The position numbers and the translations under genes were made by a program. 64,000 bases of DNA from Flavobacterium praedii (lineage in GTDB: Bacteria; Bacteroidota; Bacteroidia; Flavobacteriales; Flavobacteriaceae): the NCBI RefSeq assembly GCF_026810365.1, contig NZ_CP113948.1, positions 2,133,001 to 2,197,000 of the forward strand, written 5' to 3'. Position 1 is the first letter of the stretch. Each line of letters begins with the position of its first letter. The notes beneath the pieces were generated by a model. That model was not told the origin of the DNA. It ran no database searches and was given only the letters and a program-made list of their open reading frames with translations. Of the stretch, positions 42,044-54,211 are shown piece after piece.

Positions 42044-42355
42044 TTATGCTTGACCAGTTGGTCCAAAGTTTAATGGAATTGGAGGTTGTTCTGTATCTTT
42101 AATTTCACCGTGTGACATTTCAAAACGATGAATATTTTCTCCTATTGCTTTAAGCAACCTTTTTGCGTGTTGCGGAGTCAATACAATTCTAGACTTTACT
42201 TTTGCTTTTGGAACACCTGGCATAATGCATACAAAATCTAAAACAAATTCAGATGAAGAATGATTTATAATGGCCAAATTAGAATAAATTCCTTCCGCTA
42301 TTTTTTCATCTAATTCAATATTAATCTGCTCTTGTTGTTGTTTAGAATTGCTCAT
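42044..42355 (-). CDS. DUF3467 domain protein downstream of rpoC
   Basis: The 103-residue protein matches DUF3467. It starts MSNSKQQQEQINIELDEKIA and has IYSNLAIINHSSSEFVLDFV, PKAKVKSRIVLTPQHAKRLL and KAIGENIHRFEMSHGEI. The start at 42355 replaces the longer frame to 42406, which would extend into the hairpin at 42371-42411. In Bacteroidota this small protein regularly follows rpoC, and the placement before the operon terminator implies co-transcription with RNA polymerase subunits. Its role is unknown. Confidence 0.9.
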   Translation of the reverse strand: MSNSKQQQEQINIELDEKIAEGIYSNLAIINHSSSEFVLDFVCIMPGVPKAKVKSRIVLTPQHAKRLLKAIGENIHRFEMSHGEIKDTEQPPIPLNFGPTGQA

Positions 42356-42370
42356 AAAATTTATTTTTTT

Positions 42371-42411
42371 CAACAATTCTCTCTCTACAACTAGCAGAGA
42401 GAGCATTGTTG
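42371..42411. promoter_or_regulatory. hairpin between rpoC and the DUF3467 gene
   Basis: CAACAAT-CTCTCTCT and AGAGAGAG-ATTGTTG form a long stem directly after the rpoC stop. No T-run follows on the coding strand, so it does not look like a terminator. RNA processing or protection is more likely. Confidence 0.5.
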
Positions 42412-42421
42412 AGTAAAAGAA

Positions 42422-45400
42422 TTAATAAATATACTCTTCTTTATTTGCCATCATATCATTATAATCTTCTCTCGAACCTACAATTGCATTGTCATATTCT
42501 CTCATACCAGTACCAGCAGGGATTCTATGTCCAACAATTACATTTTCTTTTAATCCTTCCAAGTAATCAACTTTACCTGCAACAGCAGCTTCATTTAATA
42601 CTTTTGTTGTTTCTTGGAAAGAAGCAGCAGAAATAAATGATTTAGTTTGAAGAGAAGCTCTTGTAATACCTTGCAATACAGGAGTTGCAGTTGCTGTAAT
42701 AACATCACGAGCAACAACAAGATTTTTATCAGTACGTTTTAGTAATGAATTCTCATCACGCAATTGACGTGGAGTAATAATTTGCCCTGCTTTTAAAGCA
42801 CTCGAATCTCCAGCATCTTCAACAACTTTCATACCATAAAGATTATCATTCTGAACAATAAAGTCTTTTGTATGAATCAATTGATCTTCTAAGAACAATG
42901 TATCTCCTGGATCTTGAACTCTAACTTTACGCATCATTTGACGAATAACTACCTCAAAATGCTTATCATTAATTTTCACCCCTTGTAAACGATATACTTC
43001 TTGAATTTCATTTACCAAGTACTGTTGAACAGCAGCAGGCCCTTGAATTCTTAAAATATCATCAGGAGTAATAGCTCCATCAGACAAAGGTACACCAGCT
43101 CTTACAAAGTCATTTTCTTGAACTAGAATTTGACTTGATAATTTTACCAAGTATTTTCTAATATCACCAAATTTAGATTCAATAACAATCTCGCGATTAC
43201 CTCTTTTGATTTTTCCAAAAGAAACAACACCATCAATTTCAGAAACTACAGCTGGATTCGAAGGATTACGAGCCTCTAACAACTCCGTAATTCTTGGTAA
43301 ACCTCCTGTAATATCCCCAGATTTAGAAGAACGACGAGGAATTTTAACTAAAACTTTACCTGCTTTAATTTTTTCACCGTTTTCAACCATCAAGTGGGCT
43401 CCAACTGGTAAGTTATAAGAACGAATCAATTCACCTTCTTTACCATAAACTAATAAAGTAGGAATTAATTTTTTGTTTCTTGACTCAGAGATTACTTTTT
43501 CTTGGAAACCAGTTTGCTCATCAATTTCGACCATGAACGATTGTCCTTGCTCTAAATCTTCATAAGCAATTTTACCAGTAAACTCAGAAACAATAACTCC
43601 ATTATATGGATCCCATTTACAAATTACAGTTTCTTTAGCAACGGATTGACCATCTGTTACAAAAATACTAGATCCATAAGGAATGTTATTTGTACTTAAT
43701 AAAATACCAGTTTTTTCATCAATCAATTTCAATTCAGTAGAACGAGAAACTACAATATCAACTGAATTTCCTTCGCTATCCTCACCTTTAACCGTTTTTA
43801 AATCTTCGATTTCTAGTTTACCTGCAAAACGAGTAATAATACTAGATTCTTCAGAAATACCACCCGCAACCCCTCCAACGTGGAAAGTACGTAATGTTAA
43901 CTGTGTACCTGGTTCCCCAATAGATTGTGCTGCAATTACACCAACTGCCTCTCCTCTTTGCGTCATTTTACCAGTAGCTAAGTTTCTACCGTAACATTTA
44001 GCACAAATACCTTTAGTAGCTTCACAAACCAATGGTGAACGTACTTCAACTTTCTCCACTGGAGAAGCTTCGATACCTTTCACTAATGCTTCTGTGATTT
44101 GCTCACCAGCATGAACTAAAATCTCACTTGTCAAAGGATTTATTACGTCTTGTAATGCAACACGTCCTAAGATTCTTTCACCTAATGATTCAACGATTTC
44201 CTCGTTTTTCTTCAAAGCAGAAACTTCAATACCTCTAAGAGTACCACAATCTTCGATATTAACAATAACATCTTGAGATACGTCATGTAATCTTCTTGTT
44301 AAGTATCCAGCATCGGCCGTTTTCAAAGCCGTATCCGCAAGACCTTTACGAGCACCGTGAGTAGAGATAAAGTACTCAAGGATCGAAAGACCTTCCTTAA
44401 AGTTAGAAAGAATCGGGTTTTCAATAATTTCACCACCACCAGCAGTAGATTTTTTTGGCTTAGCCATCAAACCACGCATACCAGTTAACTGACGAATTTG
44501 TTCTTTGGAACCCCTCGCTCCAGAATCAAGCATCATATACACAGAGTTGAAACCTTGTTGGTCTTCTCTAATGTTTTTCATTGCTAATTCTGTCAATTGC
44601 GCATTTGCGGAAGTCCAAACATCAATAACTTGGTTGTAACGCTCGTTATTGGTAATAAGACCCATATTATAATTTGCAGAAATACCTTCAACTTGCTCTC
44701 TGGCATCTGCAATTAATTTTGGTTTTTGTTCTGGGATTCTAATATCACCAAGAGAGAATGACAATCCTCCTTTGAATGCAAATTTATACCCCATATCTTT
44801 CATATTGTCCAAGAAAGCTGCTGTTGTAGGCACATCAGTCGAACTCAATACGTGTCCGATAATATCTCTTAAGTTTTTCTTAGTCAATACATCATTGATA
44901 TACCCAGCTGCTTCAGGTACTACTTCATTAAACAATACACGTCCAGCAGTTGTTTGTATAATTTGATACACTAATTCTCCAGCATCATTAAAATCTTTTG
45001 CTCTAATTTTTACTTGAGCGTTTAATTCTAAACGACCTTCATTCAAAGCAATATTAACTTCTTCTGCAGAATAAAATGTAATTCCTTGTCCTAAAATAGT
45101 TTTCTCAGGAGTTGACAAACGTTCTTTGGTCATATAGTAAAGACCAAGTACCATGTCTTGAGAAGGTACCGTGATTGGAGCACCATTTGCAGGGTTCAAA
45201 ATATTGTGAGAAGCCAACATTAACAATTGAGCTTCCAAAATAGCCTCTGGCCCTAATGGTAAGTGAACCGCCATTTGATCCCCATCAAAATCCGCATTAA
45301 ACGCCGTACAAACTAAAGGGTGCAATTGGATTGCTTTTCCTTCAATTAATTTTGGTTGAAAAGCCTGAATACCTAAACGGTGCAAAGTAGGAGCACGGTT

Positions 45401-46732
45401 CAATAATACTGGATGTCCTTTAATTACATTTTCAAGGATATCCCATACAACCGGTTCTTTTTTGTCAATTATTTTCTTAGCAGATTTTACTGTTTTTACA
45501 ATTCCTCTTTCTATCAATTTACGGATAACAAAAGGTTTGTATAATTCAGCTGCCATATCTTTTGGCAAACCACATTCAAACAATTTCAATTCAGGTCCAA
45601 CAACAATTACCGAACGAGCAGAATAATCCACACGTTTTCCAAGTAAGTTTTGACGGAAACGTCCTTGTTTACCTTTAAGGGAATCAGATAATGATTTTAA
45701 AGGTCTGTTTGATTCTGTTTTTACTGCAGATGCTTTACGAGTATTATCGAAAAGTGAATCTACAGATTCTTGCAACATACGTTTTTCGTTACGAAGGATT
45801 ACTTCTGGAGCTTTAATCTCGATTAATCTTTTCAAACGGTTATTACGGATGATAACACGACGGTATAAATCATTCAAATCTGAAGTTGCAAAACGACCTC
45901 CATCAAGAGGCACAAGAGGACGCAATTCCGGTGGAATAACTGGAATCACTTTCATAATCATCCATTCAGGACGATTCTCTCTGTTCAAAGTAGACTCACG
46001 GAAAGATTCTACAACTTGTAGTCTTTTTAAAGCCTCTGTTTTACGTTGTTTTGATGTTTCGTTATTTGCTTTGTGTCTTAAATCATATGACAATTCGTCA
46101 AGATTAATACGAGCCAATAAATCCATAATACACTCTGCTCCCATTTTGGCAACAAATTTATTAGGATCAAAATCATCTAAATATTGATTGTCTGCAGGAA
46201 GAGTATCTAGAATATTCAAATATTCTTCTTCTGTCAAGAAATCTAATCTTTGGATAGATTCTCCATCTGCATTTTTAGCAATACCCGCTTGGATTACTAC
46301 GTATCTTTCGTAATAAATAATCATATCTAATTTCTTAGATGGAAGACCAAGGATATAACCAATTTTATTAGGAAGAGAACGGAAATACCAGATATGAGCA
46401 ATTGGCACAACAAGGTTGATGTGTCCTACTCTATCTCTACGTACTTTTTTCTCAGTAACTTCAACACCACAACGGTCACAAATGATCCCTTTGTAACGTA
46501 TTCTTTTATATTTACCACAAGCACATTCAAAATCTTTAACTGGACCAAAAATTCTTTCACAGAAAAGACCATCGCGCTCTGGTTTGTGAGTTCTGTAATT
46601 GATAGTTTCAGGTTTTAAAACCTCTCCTCTAGATTCTTTCAAGATTGATTCTGGAGAAGCTAATCCTATTGAAATTTTATCAAATCTTTTTACAGGATTC
46701 TTATCTTTATTATTATTTCTATTATTCATCAT
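42422..46732 (-). CDS. rpoC: DNA-directed RNA polymerase subunit beta'
   Basis: The 1436-residue catalytic subunit of RNA polymerase. Visible features are the N-terminal zinc finger ([20 protein letters not shown]), the lid/rudder region and the active-site motif [14 protein letters not shown] with its three metal-binding aspartates. The second zinc site ([19 protein letters not shown]), the trigger-loop region [17 protein letters not shown] and the C-terminal end [12 protein letters not shown] are also present. It is fully intact. It follows rpoB with a 302-bp spacer and precedes the DUF3467 gene. Confidence 0.98.
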   Translation of the reverse strand: MMNNRNNNKDKNPVKRFDKISIGLASPESILKESRGEVLKPETINYRTHKPERDGLFCERIFGPVKDFECACGKYKRIRYKGIICDRCGVEVTEKKVRRDRVGHINLVVPIAHIWYFRSLPNKIGYILGLPSKKLDMIIYYERYVVIQAGIAKNADGESIQRLDFLTEEEYLNILDTLPADNQYLDDFDPNKFVAKMGAECIMDLLARINLDELSYDLRHKANNETSKQRKTEALKRLQVVESFRESTLNRENRPEWMIMKVIPVIPPELRPLVPLDGGRFATSDLNDLYRRVIIRNNRLKRLIEIKAPEVILRNEKRMLQESVDSLFDNTRKASAVKTESNRPLKSLSDSLKGKQGRFRQNLLGKRVDYSARSVIVVGPELKLFECGLPKDMAAELYKPFVIRKLIERGIVKTVKSAKKIIDKKEPVVWDILENVIKGHPVLLNRAPTLHRLGIQAFQPKLIEGKAIQLHPLVCTAFNADFDGDQMAVHLPLGPEAILEAQLLMLASHNILNPANGAPITVPSQDMVLGLYYMTKERLSTPEKTILGQGITFYSAEEVNIALNEGRLELNAQVKIRAKDFNDAGELVYQIIQTTAGRVLFNEVVPEAAGYINDVLTKKNLRDIIGHVLSSTDVPTTAAFLDNMKDMGYKFAFKGGLSFSLGDIRIPEQKPKLIADAREQVEGISANYNMGLITNNERYNQVIDVWTSANAQLTELAMKNIREDQQGFNSVYMMLDSGARGSKEQIRQLTGMRGLMAKPKKSTAGGGEIIENPILSNFKEGLSILEYFISTHGARKGLADTALKTADAGYLTRRLHDVSQDVIVNIEDCGTLRGIEVSALKKNEEIVESLGERILGRVALQDVINPLTSEILVHAGEQITEALVKGIEASPVEKVEVRSPLVCEATKGICAKCYGRNLATGKMTQRGEAVGVIAAQSIGEPGTQLTLRTFHVGGVAGGISEESSIITRFAGKLEIEDLKTVKGEDSEGNSVDIVVSRSTELKLIDEKTGILLSTNNIPYGSSIFVTDGQSVAKETVICKWDPYNGVIVSEFTGKIAYEDLEQGQSFMVEIDEQTGFQEKVISESRNKKLIPTLLVYGKEGELIRSYNLPVGAHLMVENGEKIKAGKVLVKIPRRSSKSGDITGGLPRITELLEARNPSNPAVVSEIDGVVSFGKIKRGNREIVIESKFGDIRKYLVKLSSQILVQENDFVRAGVPLSDGAITPDDILRIQGPAAVQQYLVNEIQEVYRLQGVKINDKHFEVVIRQMMRKVRVQDPGDTLFLEDQLIHTKDFIVQNDNLYGMKVVEDAGDSSALKAGQIITPRQLRDENSLLKRTDKNLVVARDVITATATPVLQGITRASLQTKSFISAASFQETTKVLNEAAVAGKVDYLEGLKENVIVGHRIPAGTGMREYDNAIVGSREDYNDMMANKEEYIY

Positions 46733-47034
46733 AGTTTTTACTATTGATTTATTTGCAATTAAAAATTGATTTTATTTTAGTCTATTATCAAATGCCTTAA
46801 AGTTTTTATAGTCATGAATGACATTAGACTTTGGGCTTTTAAACTTTCGACTTAAACACTACCTCGGATTACTTCTCTAAACTTCAAACAAATTTTGAAG
46901 TGCTAGTTATAAAATTTTTTGAAATTTTATAAAAAATCGGAACGGGTTACGGGCCTAAATCCTAAAAACTCTTATAAATGAGTAAACAGTTTTCAGATAT
47001 TGCTACCTGAAAACTGAGTACTACAAAAATTTAT
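46733..47034 (-). promoter_or_regulatory. rpoB-rpoC spacer with hairpin
   Basis: The spacer is unusually long for rpoB-rpoC (302 bp). On the minus strand a stem CAGTTTTCAG/CTGAAAACTG (46987-47016) comes first after the rpoB stop, without a strong T-run. A G/C-rich patch (CGGAACGGGTTACGGGCC) and further AT-rich sequence follow. It may be an attenuator or processing site. No ORF is seen. Confidence 0.4.
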
Positions 47035-50000
47035 TTATTCTTCTAAACGAATATCTAATCCTAAACCTTTCAATTCATGCATTAATACATTGAATGATTC
47101 TGGCAATCCTGGTTCTGGCATAGACTCCCCTTTTACGATAGCTTCGTAAGTTTTGGCTCTACCAATAACATCATCAGATTTAACCGTCAAGATTTCTCTA
47201 AGTGTACTAGATGCTCCATAAGCTTCAAGTGCCCAAACCTCCATCTCTCCAAAACGTTGACCTCCAAATTGAGCTTTACCTCCAAGTGGTTGTTGTGTAA
47301 TCAACGAGTATGGTCCGATAGAACGTGCGTGCATCTTATCATCAACCATGTGACCTAATTTTAACATATAGATTACACCTACAGTTGCTGCTTGATGGAA
47401 ACGCTCTCCAGTACCACCATCATAAAGGTGTGTATGTCCAAAACGTGGTACTCCAGCTTCATCAGTCAATTCGTTGATTTGATCAAGAGAAGCTCCATCA
47501 AAAATTGGAGTAGCAAATTTTCTACCCAAATTCATACCAGCCCAACCTAAAACCGTTTCATAAATTTGTCCAATGTTCATACGTGAAGGTACCCCAAGTG
47601 GATTCAACACAATATCAACTGGCGTTCCGTCTTCCAAGAAAGGCATATCTTCATGACGAACAATACGAGCAACAATACCTTTGTTACCGTGACGTCCTGC
47701 CATTTTATCCCCCACTTTCAACTTACGTTTCTTAGCGATATATACTTTAGCCAATTTCAAGATTCCAGATGGCAATTCATCACCAACCGTGATAGTGAAT
47801 TTCTCTCTACGTAAAGCCCCTTGTAAATCGTTCAATTTAATTTTATAGTTATGAATTAAATCATTAACCATTGTATTAGTTGCATCATCAGCAACCCATT
47901 GACCCTTACTTAAGTGTGCAAAATCTTCAACAGCATAAAGCATTTTTTGAGTATATTTTTTACCTTTTGGTAAAACCTCTTCACCCAAATCATTCATTAC
48001 ACCCTGAGAAGTTTTTCCATTTACAATATTGAAAAGTTTCTCAATCAATTTATCTTTAAGCTCAACAAACTTCACTTCAAACTCCATTTCAAGCGCTCCT
48101 AAAGCATCTTTGTCCTGAGTACGTTTACGTTTGTCTTTAACCGCTCTTGCAAATAATTTTTTATCTAAAACTACACCGTGTAAAGAAGGAGAAGCTTTTA
48201 ATGAAGCGTCTTTTACATCACCTGCTTTATCCCCAAAGATTGCACGAAGCAATTTCTCTTCTGGAGTAGGATCTGATTCTCCTTTTGGAGTAATTTTCCC
48301 GATAAGAATATCACCAGGTTTAACCTCGGCACCAATTCTAATCATACCATTTTCATCCAAATCTTTAGTAGCTTCTTCAGAAACGTTTGGTATATCATTC
48401 GTAAGTTCTTCGTTACCTAATTTAGTATCTCTTACCTCTAATGAGTAATCGTCTACGTGGATTGAAGTAAAGATATCATCACGAACTACTTTTTCAGAAA
48501 TCACAATCGCATCCTCAAAGTTATACCCTTTCCATGGCATAAACGCCACTTTAAGGTTTCTACCCAAAGCTAATTCACCATTTTGAGTAGCATATCCTTC
48601 AGACAATACTTGACCTGGAATCACTCTATCCCCTTTTCTTACGATAGGTTTAAGATTGATACTTGTTCCTTGATTGGTTTTTCTAAATTTAATTAAGTTG
48701 TATGTTTTATCATCAGATTCAAAACTAACCATTCTTTCTTCCTCAGAACGATCGTATTTGATAGTGATAATATTAGCATCAACATATTCTACAACTCCAT
48801 TTCCTTCAGCATTTATCAATACTCTAGAATCTGAAGCCACTTGACGCTCTAAACCAGTTCCAACAATCGGTGCTTCAGGACGAATTAATGGTACGGCCTG
48901 ACGCATCATGTTAGATCCCATCAACGCTCTATTCGCATCATCATGTTCCAAGAAAGGAATCAAAGAAGCCGAAATCGAAGCAATTTGATTTGGAGCAACG
49001 TCTGTATAATGTACTTGAGAAGGATCAATTACTGGGAAATCACCTTCTTGACGTGCAATTACGTTTTCGGCAGTGATTTTACCTGTAGCATCCATTTTAA
49101 TGTTTGCTTGGGCAATTAACATTCCTTCTTCTTCCTCTGCACTTAAATAAATCGGAGTAGCATCTAAATCTACCACACCATTATTTACTTTACGGTAAGG
49201 TGTTTCAATGAAACCCATTCCGTTTACTTTAGCATAAACACCAAGAGAAGAAATCAAACCAATGTTTGGTCCCTCAGGAGTTTCAATTGGACATAAACGT
49301 CCGTAGTGCGTATAGTGAACGTCACGAACCTCAAATCCAGCTCTTTCTCTTGAAAGTCCACCTGGTCCAAGTGCTGATAATCTTCTTTTGTGCGTAATCT
49401 CAGCTAATGGATTCGTTTGATCCATAAATTGAGACAACTGATTTGTTCCAAAGAAAGAGTTGATTACAGATGATAATGTTTTAGCATTAATCAAATCTAT
49501 TGGTGTAAACACCTCGTTATCTCTAACGTTCATACGCTCTCTAATGGTTCTAGCCATACGCGCTAAACCAACACCGAATTGTTGAGACAATTGTTCACCA
49601 ACTGTTCTAACACGACGGTTTGATAAGTGATCAATATCATCAATCTCAGCTTTAGAGTTGATCAATTCAATCAAATACTTAACAATAGTAATGATATCTT
49701 CTTTGGTAAGCACTTGCTTTTCCATTGGAGTATCAAGACCAAGTTTTTTATTAATTCTATAACGACCTACTTCACCTAAGTTGTAACGTTGGTCAGAGAA
49801 GAACAATTTATCTATAATACCACGAGCAGTTTCTTCATCAGGCGGTTCTGCGTTACGCAATTGTCTGTAGATATGCTCAACAGCTTCTTTTTCAGAGTTT
49901 GTTGGATCTTTTTGTAACGTATTGTGAATGATAGAATAATCAACTAGATTATTATCTTCTTTATGCAACAAAATAGATTTAACGTTAGAGTCAATGATTT

Positions 50001-50850
50001 CTTCAACATTATCTTTGTCGATAATAGTATCTCTATCAAGGATTATCTCGTTACGTTCAATAGAAACAACTTCGCCAGTATCTTCATCAACGAAATCTTC
50101 ATGCCAAGTGTTCAAAACACGAGCAGCTAATTTTCTACCAATATATTTTTTAAGTCCTGTTTTAGAAACTTTAATTTCTTCAGCAAGGTCAAAGATTTCA
50201 AGGATATCCTTGTCTCTTTCGAATCCAATTGCACGGAATAAAGTAGTAACAGGTAATTTTTTCTTTCTGTCGATATAAGCATACATTACGCTATTAATAT
50301 CGGTAGAAAATTCTATCCAAGATCCTTTAAAAGGAATTACTCTTGCAGAATATAATTTTGTTCCATTTGCATGGAATGACTGTCCAAAGAAAACACCAGG
50401 AGAACGGTGTAATTGTGAAACCACAACTCGCTCAGCTCCATTGATAACAAAAGTACCACTTGGTGTCATATAAGGTATTGTTCCAAGATAAACATCTTGT
50501 ACAATAGTTTCAAAATCTTCGTGTTCAGGATCGGTACAATATAGTTTCAACCTTGCTTTTAAAGGCACACTATAAGTAAGACCTCTTTCTATACATTCTT
50601 GAATAGTGTAACGTGGTGGATCTACAAAGTAATCTAGGAATTCCAATACAAAGTTATTTCTTGTATCTGTAATTGGAAAGTTTTCCATGAAGGTGTTGTA
50701 TAACCCTTCGTCGCCTCTTTCGTCTGATTTAGTTTCTAGTTGAAAAAAATCTTTAAACGATTTTACCTGAACATCTAGAAAATCTGGATAGTCAGGAATA
50801 TTTTTTGTAGAGGCAAAATTCAATCTTTCAGTCTGATTTGTTATCATCAA
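47035..50850 (-). CDS. rpoB: DNA-directed RNA polymerase subunit beta
   Basis: The 1271-residue beta subunit. The rifampicin-binding region is visible as [20 protein letters not shown] and [20 protein letters not shown], with the wild-type-like S, D, H and R positions. The catalytic [15 protein letters not shown] and the C-terminal clamp contact [20 protein letters not shown] are present. Two adjacent methionines begin the frame, so the start may be one codon later. The order rplL-rpoB-rpoC is the standard arrangement. No truncation is seen. Confidence 0.98.
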   Translation of the reverse strand: MMITNQTERLNFASTKNIPDYPDFLDVQVKSFKDFFQLETKSDERGDEGLYNTFMENFPITDTRNNFVLEFLDYFVDPPRYTIQECIERGLTYSVPLKARLKLYCTDPEHEDFETIVQDVYLGTIPYMTPSGTFVINGAERVVVSQLHRSPGVFFGQSFHANGTKLYSARVIPFKGSWIEFSTDINSVMYAYIDRKKKLPVTTLFRAIGFERDKDILEIFDLAEEIKVSKTGLKKYIGRKLAARVLNTWHEDFVDEDTGEVVSIERNEIILDRDTIIDKDNVEEIIDSNVKSILLHKEDNNLVDYSIIHNTLQKDPTNSEKEAVEHIYRQLRNAEPPDEETARGIIDKLFFSDQRYNLGEVGRYRINKKLGLDTPMEKQVLTKEDIITIVKYLIELINSKAEIDDIDHLSNRRVRTVGEQLSQQFGVGLARMARTIRERMNVRDNEVFTPIDLINAKTLSSVINSFFGTNQLSQFMDQTNPLAEITHKRRLSALGPGGLSRERAGFEVRDVHYTHYGRLCPIETPEGPNIGLISSLGVYAKVNGMGFIETPYRKVNNGVVDLDATPIYLSAEEEEGMLIAQANIKMDATGKITAENVIARQEGDFPVIDPSQVHYTDVAPNQIASISASLIPFLEHDDANRALMGSNMMRQAVPLIRPEAPIVGTGLERQVASDSRVLINAEGNGVVEYVDANIITIKYDRSEEERMVSFESDDKTYNLIKFRKTNQGTSINLKPIVRKGDRVIPGQVLSEGYATQNGELALGRNLKVAFMPWKGYNFEDAIVISEKVVRDDIFTSIHVDDYSLEVRDTKLGNEELTNDIPNVSEEATKDLDENGMIRIGAEVKPGDILIGKITPKGESDPTPEEKLLRAIFGDKAGDVKDASLKASPSLHGVVLDKKLFARAVKDKRKRTQDKDALGALEMEFEVKFVELKDKLIEKLFNIVNGKTSQGVMNDLGEEVLPKGKKYTQKMLYAVEDFAHLSKGQWVADDATNTMVNDLIHNYKIKLNDLQGALRREKFTITVGDELPSGILKLAKVYIAKKRKLKVGDKMAGRHGNKGIVARIVRHEDMPFLEDGTPVDIVLNPLGVPSRMNIGQIYETVLGWAGMNLGRKFATPIFDGASLDQINELTDEAGVPRFGHTHLYDGGTGERFHQAATVGVIYMLKLGHMVDDKMHARSIGPYSLITQQPLGGKAQFGGQRFGEMEVWALEAYGASSTLREILTVKSDDVIGRAKTYEAIVKGESMPEPGLPESFNVLMHELKGLGLDIRLEE

Positions 50851-51056
50851 TGGACAAAATTTTGATTAAAAAAAAGTAGTTTTTTGTGTAAAAACACAAT
50901 GTTTAATTGATACCTTTCTTTTTATAATCAATACATCTTTAAAAATGAATAGGTAAAATTCAGTTCAATTTTTTTTCTTCGTATTGATCAAAAACTTTTT
51001 CGTATTTTAAACTATTATTATAATAAAACTTGTTATAATTTTATTATACGAAAAAT

Positions 51057-51095
51057 GGTTTAGGTCATTGAGTGACTAAACTCAAGACCTAAACC
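51057..51095 (-). terminator. attenuator-like hairpin between rplL and rpoB
   Basis: GGTTTAGGTC and GACCTAAACC form a perfect 10-bp stem around an inner GAGT/ACTC pair. On the minus strand it is followed by ATTTTTCG. The position equals the partial terminator between rplL and rpoB known in E. coli. Confidence 0.7.
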
Positions 51096-51116
51096 GAATT
51101 CTAAACTATGTAAGAG

Positions 51117-51485
51117 TTATTTTAACTCAACAACAGCTCCAGCTTCTTCTAAAGATTTTTTAAGACCTTCAGCCTCTTCTTTAGTTACACCTTCTTTAAC
51201 GTTACTTGGAGCGCTATCAACTACATCTTTAGCTTCTTTCAAACCTAAACCTGTAAGTTCTTTAACTAATTTCACTACAGCTAATTTAGAAGCACCAGCT
51301 TCTTTCAATACAACTGTAAATTCTGTTTGAGCTTCTTCAGCAGCAGCTTCTCCACCACCTGAAACTACTACAGCTGCAGCAGCTGGTTCGATTCCGTACT
51401 CATCTTTTAATATTGTTGCTAATTCGTTAACTTCTTTTACAGTTAAATTAACTAATTGTTCTGCGAATTGTTTCAAATCTGCCAT
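51117..51485 (-). CDS. rplL: 50S ribosomal protein bL12 (L7/L12)
   Basis: The 122-residue stalk protein has an N-terminal dimerisation domain ([20 protein letters not shown]), an alanine-rich hinge ([20 protein letters not shown]) and the conserved C-terminal factor-binding domain ([20 protein letters not shown], then [20 protein letters not shown]). It recruits translational GTPases to the ribosome. It lies 94 bp after rplJ in the same operon. Length is normal. Confidence 0.98.
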   Translation of the reverse strand: MADLKQFAEQLVNLTVKEVNELATILKDEYGIEPAAAAVVVSGGGEAAAEEAQTEFTVVLKEAGASKLAVVKLVKELTGLGLKEAKDVVDSAPSNVKEGVTKEEAEGLKKSLEEAGAVVELK

Positions 51486-51579
51486 TTTTTCTATCGTTTT
51501 AAAATGATTTGTAAAAATATAATTTATTTATTGTGCGCTATTTTAAGCAATAAGGAAATAAAATTCCCTATTCTGAGTA

Positions 51580-52080
51580 TTATGCTTCAACCTCTTCGCT
51601 ACCTGCGAATTGATTTTGTAAAGCAGAAATAACTCTTTGAGCTGGTGATTGCAATAATCCAATGATTTCGCCGATAAGCTCTTCTTTAGATTTAATAGTA
51701 GCTAATGCTTCTAATTGGTTATCACCAATGTAAATTTCAGAATTGATATAAGCTCCTTTTAATACAGGCTTATCCGATTTTTTTCTAAAATCTTTAATGA
51801 TTTTTCCAGGTGCATTTGCAACATCCGCAATAAAGATTGCAGAATTTCCAGCCAATACAGTTGGCAATTCACCAAAATCTTTATCAGAAGCTTCCATTGC
51901 TTTTGCAAGCAAAGTATTTTTAACTACTTCTAATTTTATACCTGCCTTAAAGCAAGCTCTTCTCAAGTTTGAAGTAGTTTCTGCGTTCAGTCCAGAAATA
52001 TCAGATACATAAACAATATTTGTACCAGCTAACTGTGCAGTTAAATCTTCAATCGCGATTGATTTTTCTTCTCTAGTCAT
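51580..52080 (-). CDS. rplJ: 50S ribosomal protein uL10
   Basis: The 166-residue protein anchors L7/L12 dimers to the ribosome. MTREEKSIAIEDLTAQLAGT, the LRRACFKAGIKLEVVKNTLL stretch and the C-terminal helix (GEIIGLLQSPAQRVISALQN) that binds L12 are all present. It is followed by rplL and preceded by rplA 22 bp away, within the classical operon. In many bacteria L10 represses its own mRNA leader, and I see no clear structure here to confirm that. Confidence 0.97.
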   Translation of the reverse strand: MTREEKSIAIEDLTAQLAGTNIVYVSDISGLNAETTSNLRRACFKAGIKLEVVKNTLLAKAMEASDKDFGELPTVLAGNSAIFIADVANAPGKIIKDFRKKSDKPVLKGAYINSEIYIGDNQLEALATIKSKEELIGEIIGLLQSPAQRVISALQNQFAGSEEVEA

Positions 52081-52102
52081 ACTAAAAATTATTAACTACC
52101 AA

Positions 52103-52792
52103 TTATACTGCTTTAGGGTCCAATGCAATTGCAGGACTCATAGTGCTTGTAAGGTGAATACCTTTAATATAGGTACCTTTAGCAGCAGTTGGTTTAAGTT
52201 TGATTAATGTTTGAATAATTTCGTGTGCATTGTCATAAATTTGCTCAGCTCCAAAAGAAACTTTACCAATTCCTGCATGAACGATACCAGTTTTATCAAC
52301 TTTAAAGTCAATTTTACCAGCTTTCACTTCTTGAACAGCTTTTGCAACATCCATAGTTACAGTACCTGTTTTAGGGTTTGGCATTAAACCTCTAGGTCCT
52401 AAAATACGACCTAATGGACCTAATTTACCCATTACAGCAGGCATAGTGATGATCACATCAACATCTGTCCAACCGTCTTTTATTTTTTGTAAATAATCAT
52501 CAAGACCTACATAGTCTGCACCAGCTGCTAAAGCTTCCGCTTCTTTGTCTGGAGTAACCAATGCCAATACTTTAACGTCTTTACCAGTACCATGAGGTAA
52601 TGTTACAACACCTCTTACCATTTGATTCGCTTTTCTTGGATCTACACCCAATCTAACTGCGATATCAACAGACTCATCAAATTTTGCAGAAGCTATAACT
52701 TTAATTAATGCAGCTGCATCTTTCAAAGAGTATAGTTTATTCTTTTCAATTTTTGAAGCAGCCTCTTTTTGCTTTTTTGTCAATTTTGCCAT
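52103..52792 (-). CDS. rplA: 50S ribosomal protein uL1
   Basis: The 229-residue protein forms the L1 stalk near the E site. The signature stretches are [39 protein letters not shown] and [20 protein letters not shown], and the C-terminal end is [13 protein letters not shown]. It is translated 13 bp after rplK and may be autoregulatory as in E. coli. Length and motifs are normal. Confidence 0.98.
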   Translation of the reverse strand: MAKLTKKQKEAASKIEKNKLYSLKDAAALIKVIASAKFDESVDIAVRLGVDPRKANQMVRGVVTLPHGTGKDVKVLALVTPDKEAEALAAGADYVGLDDYLQKIKDGWTDVDVIITMPAVMGKLGPLGRILGPRGLMPNPKTGTVTMDVAKAVQEVKAGKIDFKVDKTGIVHAGIGKVSFGAEQIYDNAHEIIQTLIKLKPTAAKGTYIKGIHLTSTMSPAIALDPKAV

Positions 52793-52805
52793 GTCTTTCT
52801 CTTAA

Positions 52806-53243
52806 TTAAAAAGGAGAATCTCCTGATACAGTTATACCCATAGATCTAGCTGTTCCAGCAATCATGCTCATAGCAGATTCGATTGTGAATGCATTTAAAT
52901 CTACCATTTTATCTTCAGCAATTGCTTTGATAACATCCCAAGTAACGCTTGCTACTTTTTTACGATTTGGTTCACCAGATCCTGACTTTAGCTTTGCAGC
53001 TTCCAATAACTGGACAGCCGCTGGAGGAGTTTTTACAACAAAATCAAATGATTTGTCTTTATACACAGTAATTTGTACTGGGCATATTTTGCCGGGTTTA
53101 TCTTGTGTTCTAGCATTAAATTGCTTACAGAACTCCATGATGTTTACCCCAGCAGCTCCTAAAGCAGGTCCAACCGGTGGCGACGGGTTCGCAGCACCTC
53201 CCTTAACTTGTAGTTTAACTACCTTACTAATTTCTTTAGCCAT
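52806..53243 (-). CDS. rplK: 50S ribosomal protein uL11
   Basis: The 145-residue protein of the GTPase-associated centre. The N-terminal domain has [20 protein letters not shown] and [20 protein letters not shown]. The RNA-binding C-terminal domain has [20 protein letters not shown] and ends [16 protein letters not shown]. The proline and glycine residues of the thiostrepton-binding linker are present. It is the first of the rplKAJL genes after nusG. Confidence 0.98.
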   Translation of the reverse strand: MAKEISKVVKLQVKGGAANPSPPVGPALGAAGVNIMEFCKQFNARTQDKPGKICPVQITVYKDKSFDFVVKTPPAAVQLLEAAKLKSGSGEPNRKKVASVTWDVIKAIAEDKMVDLNAFTIESAMSMIAGTARSMGITVSGDSPF

Positions 53244-53310
53244 TTTTTAAAAAATTTAACACGACAATCATTGGAAGCGATTGAAGTGGATATTATAGAT
53301 GTAACAAAAA

Positions 53311-53862
53311 TTATACTTTTTCAACTTGCATAAAGCTTAATTCTAAAGGTGTTTTTCTTCCGAAAATTTTCACCATTACTTCAAGTTTACGCTTTTCTTC
53401 ATTAATTTTTTCAACCGTACCGTTAAATCCATTAAAAGGACCATCGATCACTTTAATAGTTTCTCCTAAATTGAAAGGAATAGAACGAGTATCTGTATTT
53501 ACAGCCAACTCATCCACTTTACCTAGCATTCTATTAACCTCAGAAATCCTCAAAGGAACAGGCTCTCCACCTTTAGTCTCCCCTAAGAACCCAATAACAC
53601 TTGTAATAGACTTAATAATATGAGGAATCTCACCAACTAGATTGGCTTCCAACATAACATATCCCGGAAAGTAAACCTTATCCTTAGATAATTTTTTACC
53701 TTCTTTTACAGTAACTACTTTTTCAGTAGGCACAAGAACTTGCGAAACATAATCACTCATTCCTAAACGAGCTATTTCTGTTTCGATATAAGCTTTCACT
53801 TTATTCTCTTGTCCGCTTACTGCACGAACGACATACCACTTTTTTATATTATTATCTGCCAT
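53311..53862 (-). CDS. nusG: transcription termination/antitermination factor NusG
   Basis: The 183-residue protein has the NGN domain (KKWYVVRAVSGQENKVKAYI, then YFPGYVMLEANLVGEIPHII) and a C-terminal KOW domain (FNLGETIKVIDGPFNGFNGT, then KRKLEVMVKIFGRKTPLELS). It binds RNA polymerase and modulates pausing and Rho. It sits between secE and rplK in the normal order, 9 bp after the secE stop. Length is normal. Confidence 0.97.
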   Translation of the reverse strand: MADNNIKKWYVVRAVSGQENKVKAYIETEIARLGMSDYVSQVLVPTEKVVTVKEGKKLSKDKVYFPGYVMLEANLVGEIPHIIKSITSVIGFLGETKGGEPVPLRISEVNRMLGKVDELAVNTDTRSIPFNLGETIKVIDGPFNGFNGTVEKINEEKRKLEVMVKIFGRKTPLELSFMQVEKV

Positions 53863-53871
53863 TACAAAAAA

Positions 53872-54069
53872 TTATGCTTTTATCCAGTTAAAAAACACAG
53901 CTAATGTTTTTGCAAATACCTCATCTACTCCCCATGTTGCTAAAGCGAATACCACTGAAAAAACAGCAACAACGATCGTAAGGCGCTGAACTTCAGCCCA
54001 ATCAGGCCAAGTTACATTTGATTTTAATTCTTCAAATGATTCTGATATGTAATTAACAACTTTTGTCAT
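53872..54069 (-). CDS. secE: preprotein translocase subunit SecE
   Basis: The 65-residue protein has an amphipathic helix (FEELKSNVTWPDWAEVQRLT) and a single C-terminal membrane helix (IVVAVFSVVFALATWGVDEVF). SecE stabilises SecY in the translocon. The start at 54069 (MTKVVNYISESF) is chosen over the frame to 54117 because that extension is the translated 3' end of the adjacent tRNA-Trp gene. It precedes nusG, as in nearly all bacteria. Confidence 0.95.
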   Translation of the reverse strand: MTKVVNYISESFEELKSNVTWPDWAEVQRLTIVVAVFSVVFALATWGVDEVFAKTLAVFFNWIKA

Positions 54070-54087
54070 AGTGATTAGTTTATTTTG

Positions 54088-54158
54088 CACGGGCGGAGGG
54101 ATTCGAACCCCCATCAACGGTTTTGGAGACCGCTATTCTACCCTTGAACTACGCCCGT
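54088..54158 (-). tRNA. tRNA-Trp (CCA)
   Basis: The acceptor stem ACGGGCG/CGCCCGT pairs over 7 bp. The anticodon loop is CTCCAAA with anticodon CCA, the T-arm GGGGGTTCGAATCCCTC is typical, and the D-loop is present. CCA is not encoded. It lies between tuf and secE. Confidence 0.95.
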
Positions 54159-54168
54159 AATTAATAAA

Positions 54169-54196
54169 AACCAGTGTCGACTAAACGACACTGGTT
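54169..54196 (-). terminator. intrinsic terminator of tuf
   Basis: AACCAGTGTCG and CGACACTGGTT form a perfect 11-bp stem with a 6-base loop. An A-run before it gives the minus-strand T-tract. Confidence 0.85.
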
Positions 54197-54211
54197 TAGC
54201 ATTATATATAA

